This document shows, piece by piece, positions 5,332-7,584 of a stretch of DNA of 7,584 nucleotides. A program made the position numbers and the translations under genes. This DNA is from Candidatus Omnitrophota bacterium (GTDB taxonomy: Bacteria > Omnitrophota > Gorgyraeia > Tantalellales > Tantalellaceae): positions 1 through 7,584 of the forward strand of contig JAQUNB010000053.1 in assembly GCA_028717825.1 (NCBI GenBank), in the 5' to 3' direction. Position 1 is the first letter of the stretch, and each line of letters begins with the position of its first letter. The notes beneath the pieces were generated by a model. The model was not told where the DNA came from and searched no databases. It was given only the letters and a program-made list of their open reading frames with translations.

Positions 5332-5359
5332 TTTACATGCATTATCATAAGCGTATAAT
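5332..5359 (+). promoter_or_regulatory. Promoter of the ExeA-like ATPase operon
   Basis: TTTACA (5332-5337), a 16-nt spacer and a perfect TATAAT (5354-5359) lie upstream of the ATPase gene. The start is expected near 5366, leaving a leader of about 20 nt that contains the Shine-Dalgarno sequence AAAGGTGGG (5369-5377). Between this promoter and that of PilZ copy 3 (5247-5331) I see no further gene or hairpin. Confidence 0.65.
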
Positions 5360-5386
5360 AATATTTCGAAAGGTGGGACAAAACTA

Positions 5387-6211
5387 ATGTATCTTAATTT
5401 TTACGGTTTTAAAGAAAACCCATTCAATATCACAAGCGACCCTAGTTTTCTCTATTTAAGCAATACCCACAAAGAAGCTTTCAACCATCTACTATACGGA
5501 ATAAACCAAAGAAAAGGTTTTGTCGAGATCACTGGCGAAATCGGCGCTGGAAAAACCACGCTATGCAGAGCACTTTTGAACCAGCTTGATGAAAAAACAA
5601 AAACATCTTTTATTTTTAACTCTAGCCTTCCCGAAAATCAATTACTCGAAGCCGTGTTACATGATTTTGGCATAATACCGGAACGCCGCAATAAGGCCGT
5701 TTTTATCCGGCAACTGAATAATTTTCTGCTCGACCAGCTTTCCAAGGGGAACAACACCGTTCTCATCATCGATGAAGCGCAGAATATGAGAGCCTCATCG
5801 CTCGAAACGATCAGAATGCTGTCGAATCTCGAGACCGAAAAAGAAAAACTGTTACAGATCATTCTTGTCGGTCAGCCGCAACTACGCGCGAAGCTTAACT
5901 CGCCCAACCTTCTCCAGTTGAAGCAACGCATAAGCGTGCGTTTTCACGTGACACCGCTCGAGAAAAACGAAGTAAGAGAATATATCGGACACAGGCTTGG
6001 CGTCGCTCAACCGACACGCCAAATCATTTTCGCGCCGGAAGCGATCGACGCGATATTCAGTTACTCGAAAGGTATTCCCCGCGTTATCAACGTATTGTGC
6101 GATAAAGCCCTCCTCTTATCGTTCGTACGCGAATGTTTAACAATAGATGAAGACGTGATCAAAAAAAGTATAGAAGAAATCGAAGGAATCTTTACAATGG
6201 CCGTGAGGTGA
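5387..6211 (+). CDS. ExeA/GspA-like AAA ATPase of a secretion, pilus or exopolysaccharide system
   Basis: The 274-residue protein is a complete ExeA-family P-loop ATPase. It starts MYLNFYGFKENPFNITSDP, the typical FGLxxxPF/P-type N-terminus, then has Walker A GEIGAGKT (residues 50-57), Walker B VLIIDE (125-130) followed by AQN, the GQPQL segment at 162-166, KQRISVR near 179-185 as probable arginine-finger region, and GIPRVINVLCD (229-239) in the lid. In Aeromonas, ExeA works with ExeB to place the type II secretin in the peptidoglycan. A close relative, the TIGR03015 ATPase, sits in exosortase/exopolysaccharide loci. Which applies here cannot be settled, but the GspB-like gene directly after it favours the ExeA-ExeB role. 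It lacks a peptidoglycan-binding C-terminal domain and is shorter than Aeromonas ExeA. It is a cytoplasmic ATPase at the inner membrane. Confidence 0.92.
   Translation: MYLNFYGFKENPFNITSDPSFLYLSNTHKEAFNHLLYGINQRKGFVEITGEIGAGKTTLCRALLNQLDEKTKTSFIFNSSLPENQLLEAVLHDFGIIPERRNKAVFIRQLNNFLLDQLSKGNNTVLIIDEAQNMRASSLETIRMLSNLETEKEKLLQIILVGQPQLRAKLNSPNLLQLKQRISVRFHVTPLEKNEVREYIGHRLGVAQPTRQIIFAPEAIDAIFSYSKGIPRVINVLCDKALLLSFVRECLTIDEDVIKKSIEEIEGIFTMAVR
6205..6208 (+). promoter_or_regulatory. Shine-Dalgarno GAGG that decides the GspB-like start
   Basis: GAGG at the very end of the ATPase gene lies 5 nt before the ATG at 6214, a good spacing. The alternative GTG at 6208 has no such sequence upstream, so the ATG is preferred. 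Confidence 0.6.
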
Positions 6212-6213
6212 AC

Positions 6214-6762
6214 ATGAGCATAATAACCAACGCGTTACGAAAAGCACAGGAAAAAAGAGAGAACTTTCAGGTAAAAGAAAATAAAGGGCGCGTTCTGCCT
6301 TTTAGCGAAGAATCCGACAGCAAAAAAATACTGACCGAAACATCCGACATTCTCAAAAATATCAAAGAATCGTCGCGCCCGACGCATTTTAAAAGAAATT
6401 TTATCATTTTGTCGCTTGTTATATTCGCGACGACAGCCGTCTTTATTTACTCGCAGGTGAATCTCATATCGAAGGAAACAACCGGCCACTTCGTTCAAAA
6501 AAGCTCGCGAACTCTCTATGCCGATAACAAGAACAATAAAGCATGGTGGAACGCGCAGGCGCAAATAAAAGGTGTATTACAAAAACCGACTCTCGTATTA
6601 AACGGCATAATGTATACGACAACCACGCCGTACACAGTAATAAACGGGATAACCTTATCTACCGGTAATGTTATCAAGGGGTACACTGTCTCGGAAATAT
6701 TACCCGACAGCGTCAAGCTGATCTCTCCGACCGGCGAAAATATTAAACTTGAGCTAAAATAA
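6214..6762 (+). CDS. GspB/ExeB-like inner-membrane protein
   Basis: The 182-residue protein has three parts. The N-terminus MSIITNALRKAQEKRE is a short conserved cytoplasmic helix of GspB-type proteins. One membrane segment follows at about residues 62-80 after a basic HFKRN stretch. The periplasmic C-terminus, residues 127-182, has the GspB domain pattern: LVLNGIMYT, TPYTVINGITLSTGNVIKGY, then VKLISPTGENIKLEL, a small beta domain with the usual NGI and VING turns. By analogy with ExeB it would bridge the ATPase and the periplasm or peptidoglycan during secretin or pilus assembly. It starts 2 nt after the TGA of the ATPase gene; a GTG start at 6208 would add two residues and overlap by 4 nt. 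The two genes are therefore coupled. No further secretion genes follow; the next gene runs in the opposite direction 17 nt away. Confidence 0.85.
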   Translation: MSIITNALRKAQEKRENFQVKENKGRVLPFSEESDSKKILTETSDILKNIKESSRPTHFKRNFIILSLVIFATTAVFIYSQVNLISKETTGHFVQKSSRTLYADNKNNKAWWNAQAQIKGVLQKPTLVLNGIMYTTTTPYTVINGITLSTGNVIKGYTVSEILPDSVKLISPTGENIKLELK

Positions 6763-6779
6763 TCGACAGAAAAAATTGA

Positions 6780-7584
6780 TCAGGCGAAGATCAGTGCGTG
6801 AGAATTCTGGTAATGCTCGGCTTGCGCGTCGAGTATCTCGGCGGGTCTGCACCTGAGGTATCCTTTAACAATATCCGCTACAATACCTTTCTTGATCGCG
6901 TCAAAATACTCACCGGCGGAAATATTTTCCAGATTGAATAGGCCTTTTAAATACTTGTTCATGAACATATAGATCGCGGTCTCTCGCCCGGTGTTTTCAT
7001 CTATCGCGCGCGTGAGCAGCATTATCGTGTACATGATCTCCTGAAATTCTTTTCTTTTCGCGGGCTTCTCTTGCGGTAAATTCTGCGCGAGTTCCTCCAT
7101 ATCGGTCGGAACGAACCTTATGCCCAGGTCCTGCAGCCTCTGTAATTCTTTTTCGGGAGTTTCTCTCGGCACAAGCGCCACGGTCCTTTTTTCTAAACCT
7201 TTCGCTTTCTCAATGATCTTATTCACATAAAACCGAAGCATTTCCACCCTTTTTTCTTCCGTGATTGATCCTTCACGAAGATCACCGGTAGAAACTTTGC
7301 CTATTTCAAACCTCTCCCCATACTCCGTCCGGTGGTCATTAAATTCTCCGTTCTTATAAAATTCTTGCGGCATCAGCAAAAGATATCTTTCATTAACATG
7401 TGTAGGTATTTTATTCATTCCGATAAAAGCGGCAAGACTAGTCAGCTCTCCGGACGCTTCTTCTTGGGGAGCGATCTCTTCTTGCAGCGCTTCCATTTTA
7501 TTCATTATCCCCTCAAGAAAATTTTTCATGAGATCTTTCCATTCCGGTGATCCGGTTATTTCTTGGATGGCATATAATCTAACG
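6780..7584 (-). CDS. Uncharacterised protein, C-terminal part, cut by right edge
   Basis: The minus-strand frame is open from the stop at 6780 to the right edge. An ATG at 7529 would give 249 residues, but codons continue upstream without a stop (VRLYAIQEITGSPEWKDL precedes that Met) and read as plausible protein. The ATG has only a weak GGAAAG in front. I therefore treat the gene as 5'-incomplete. The sequence has no signal peptide or membrane segment in view. The centre, RTVALVPRETPEKELQRLQD then LGIRFVPTDMEEL, looks like a beta-alpha-beta unit, and the last third is helical (YTIMLLTRAIDENTGRETAI, then YLKGLFNLENISAGEYFDAI), ending SHALIFA. It resembles C-terminal parts of long hypothetical proteins I associate with Omnitrophota; this is only an impression. 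It converges on the GspB-like gene with no visible terminator between. Function unknown. Confidence 0.75.
   Translation of the reverse strand, partial: VRLYAIQEITGSPEWKDLMKNFLEGIMNKMEALQEEIAPQEEASGELTSLAAFIGMNKIPTHVNERYLLLMPQEFYKNGEFNDHRTEYGERFEIGKVSTGDLREGSITEEKRVEMLRFYVNKIIEKAKGLEKRTVALVPRETPEKELQRLQDLGIRFVPTDMEELAQNLPQEKPAKRKEFQEIMYTIMLLTRAIDENTGRETAIYMFMNKYLKGLFNLENISAGEYFDAIKKGIVADIVKGYLRCRPAEILDAQAEHYQNSHALIFA

Noticed and set aside
6763..6800. Terminator between the convergent GspB-like gene and the right-edge gene
   Set aside because: Only scattered GATC symmetry is visible, with no stable stem followed by a T run on either strand.
1..7584. Mobile element, CRISPR array, toxin-antitoxin or defence island
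   Set aside because: No direct-repeat array, transposase, integrase, nuclease or typical toxin-antitoxin pair was found; gene spacing and codon use look continuous across the window.

Overview
The window looks like chromosomal sequence from an uncultured, Gram-negative-type bacterium. The best guess is Candidatus Omnitrophota or a close PVC-superphylum relative. The grounds are three separate small PilZ proteins, an ExeA-like ATPase followed by a GspB-like protein that begins MSIITNALRKAQ, a TIGR04073-type exosortase-associated exported protein, a DUF4416 protein, and a Lys/Glu/Ala-rich zinc-ribbon protein. This placement rests on remembered family patterns, not on a marker gene. No rRNA, tRNA, CRISPR array, transposase or integrase was seen, and the window reads as ordinary, dense gene content.

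Left part (1-2894, all minus strand, read right to left). The order is a HIT-family nucleotide-binding protein, a PilZ protein, a YjbQ/UPF0047 protein, a DUF4416 protein, and two single-pass membrane or secreted proteins of unknown role, the last cut by the left edge. From YjbQ onward the genes are 5 nt apart or overlap by 10 and 4 nt, so they look like one translationally coupled operon. The HIT gene has its own consensus-like promoter so close to the ATG that its mRNA should be almost leaderless.

Middle part (2935-5246, minus strand). A DUF523 protein has its own promoter. Upstream of it a PilZ gene and a zinc-ribbon gene are 22 nt apart and probably cotranscribed. Next come the TIGR04073-type exported protein, with a strong promoter and a clear hairpin terminator, and a third PilZ gene with its own promoter.

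Right part (5332-7584). A divergent plus-strand promoter drives an ExeA/GspA-like AAA ATPase and a GspB-like inner-membrane protein, a coupled pair expected to serve a type II secretion, pilus or exopolysaccharide apparatus. Converging on it from the right edge is the C-terminal part of a larger uncharacterised protein.

The most coherent reading is an envelope and secretion neighbourhood with several c-di-GMP receptors (PilZ) nearby, alongside metabolic housekeeping genes (HIT, YjbQ, DUF523). I found no convincing unknown defence or mobile system. The points most worth checking are the promoter-spacer dyads, the leaderless starts, and the unassigned proteins at both edges.
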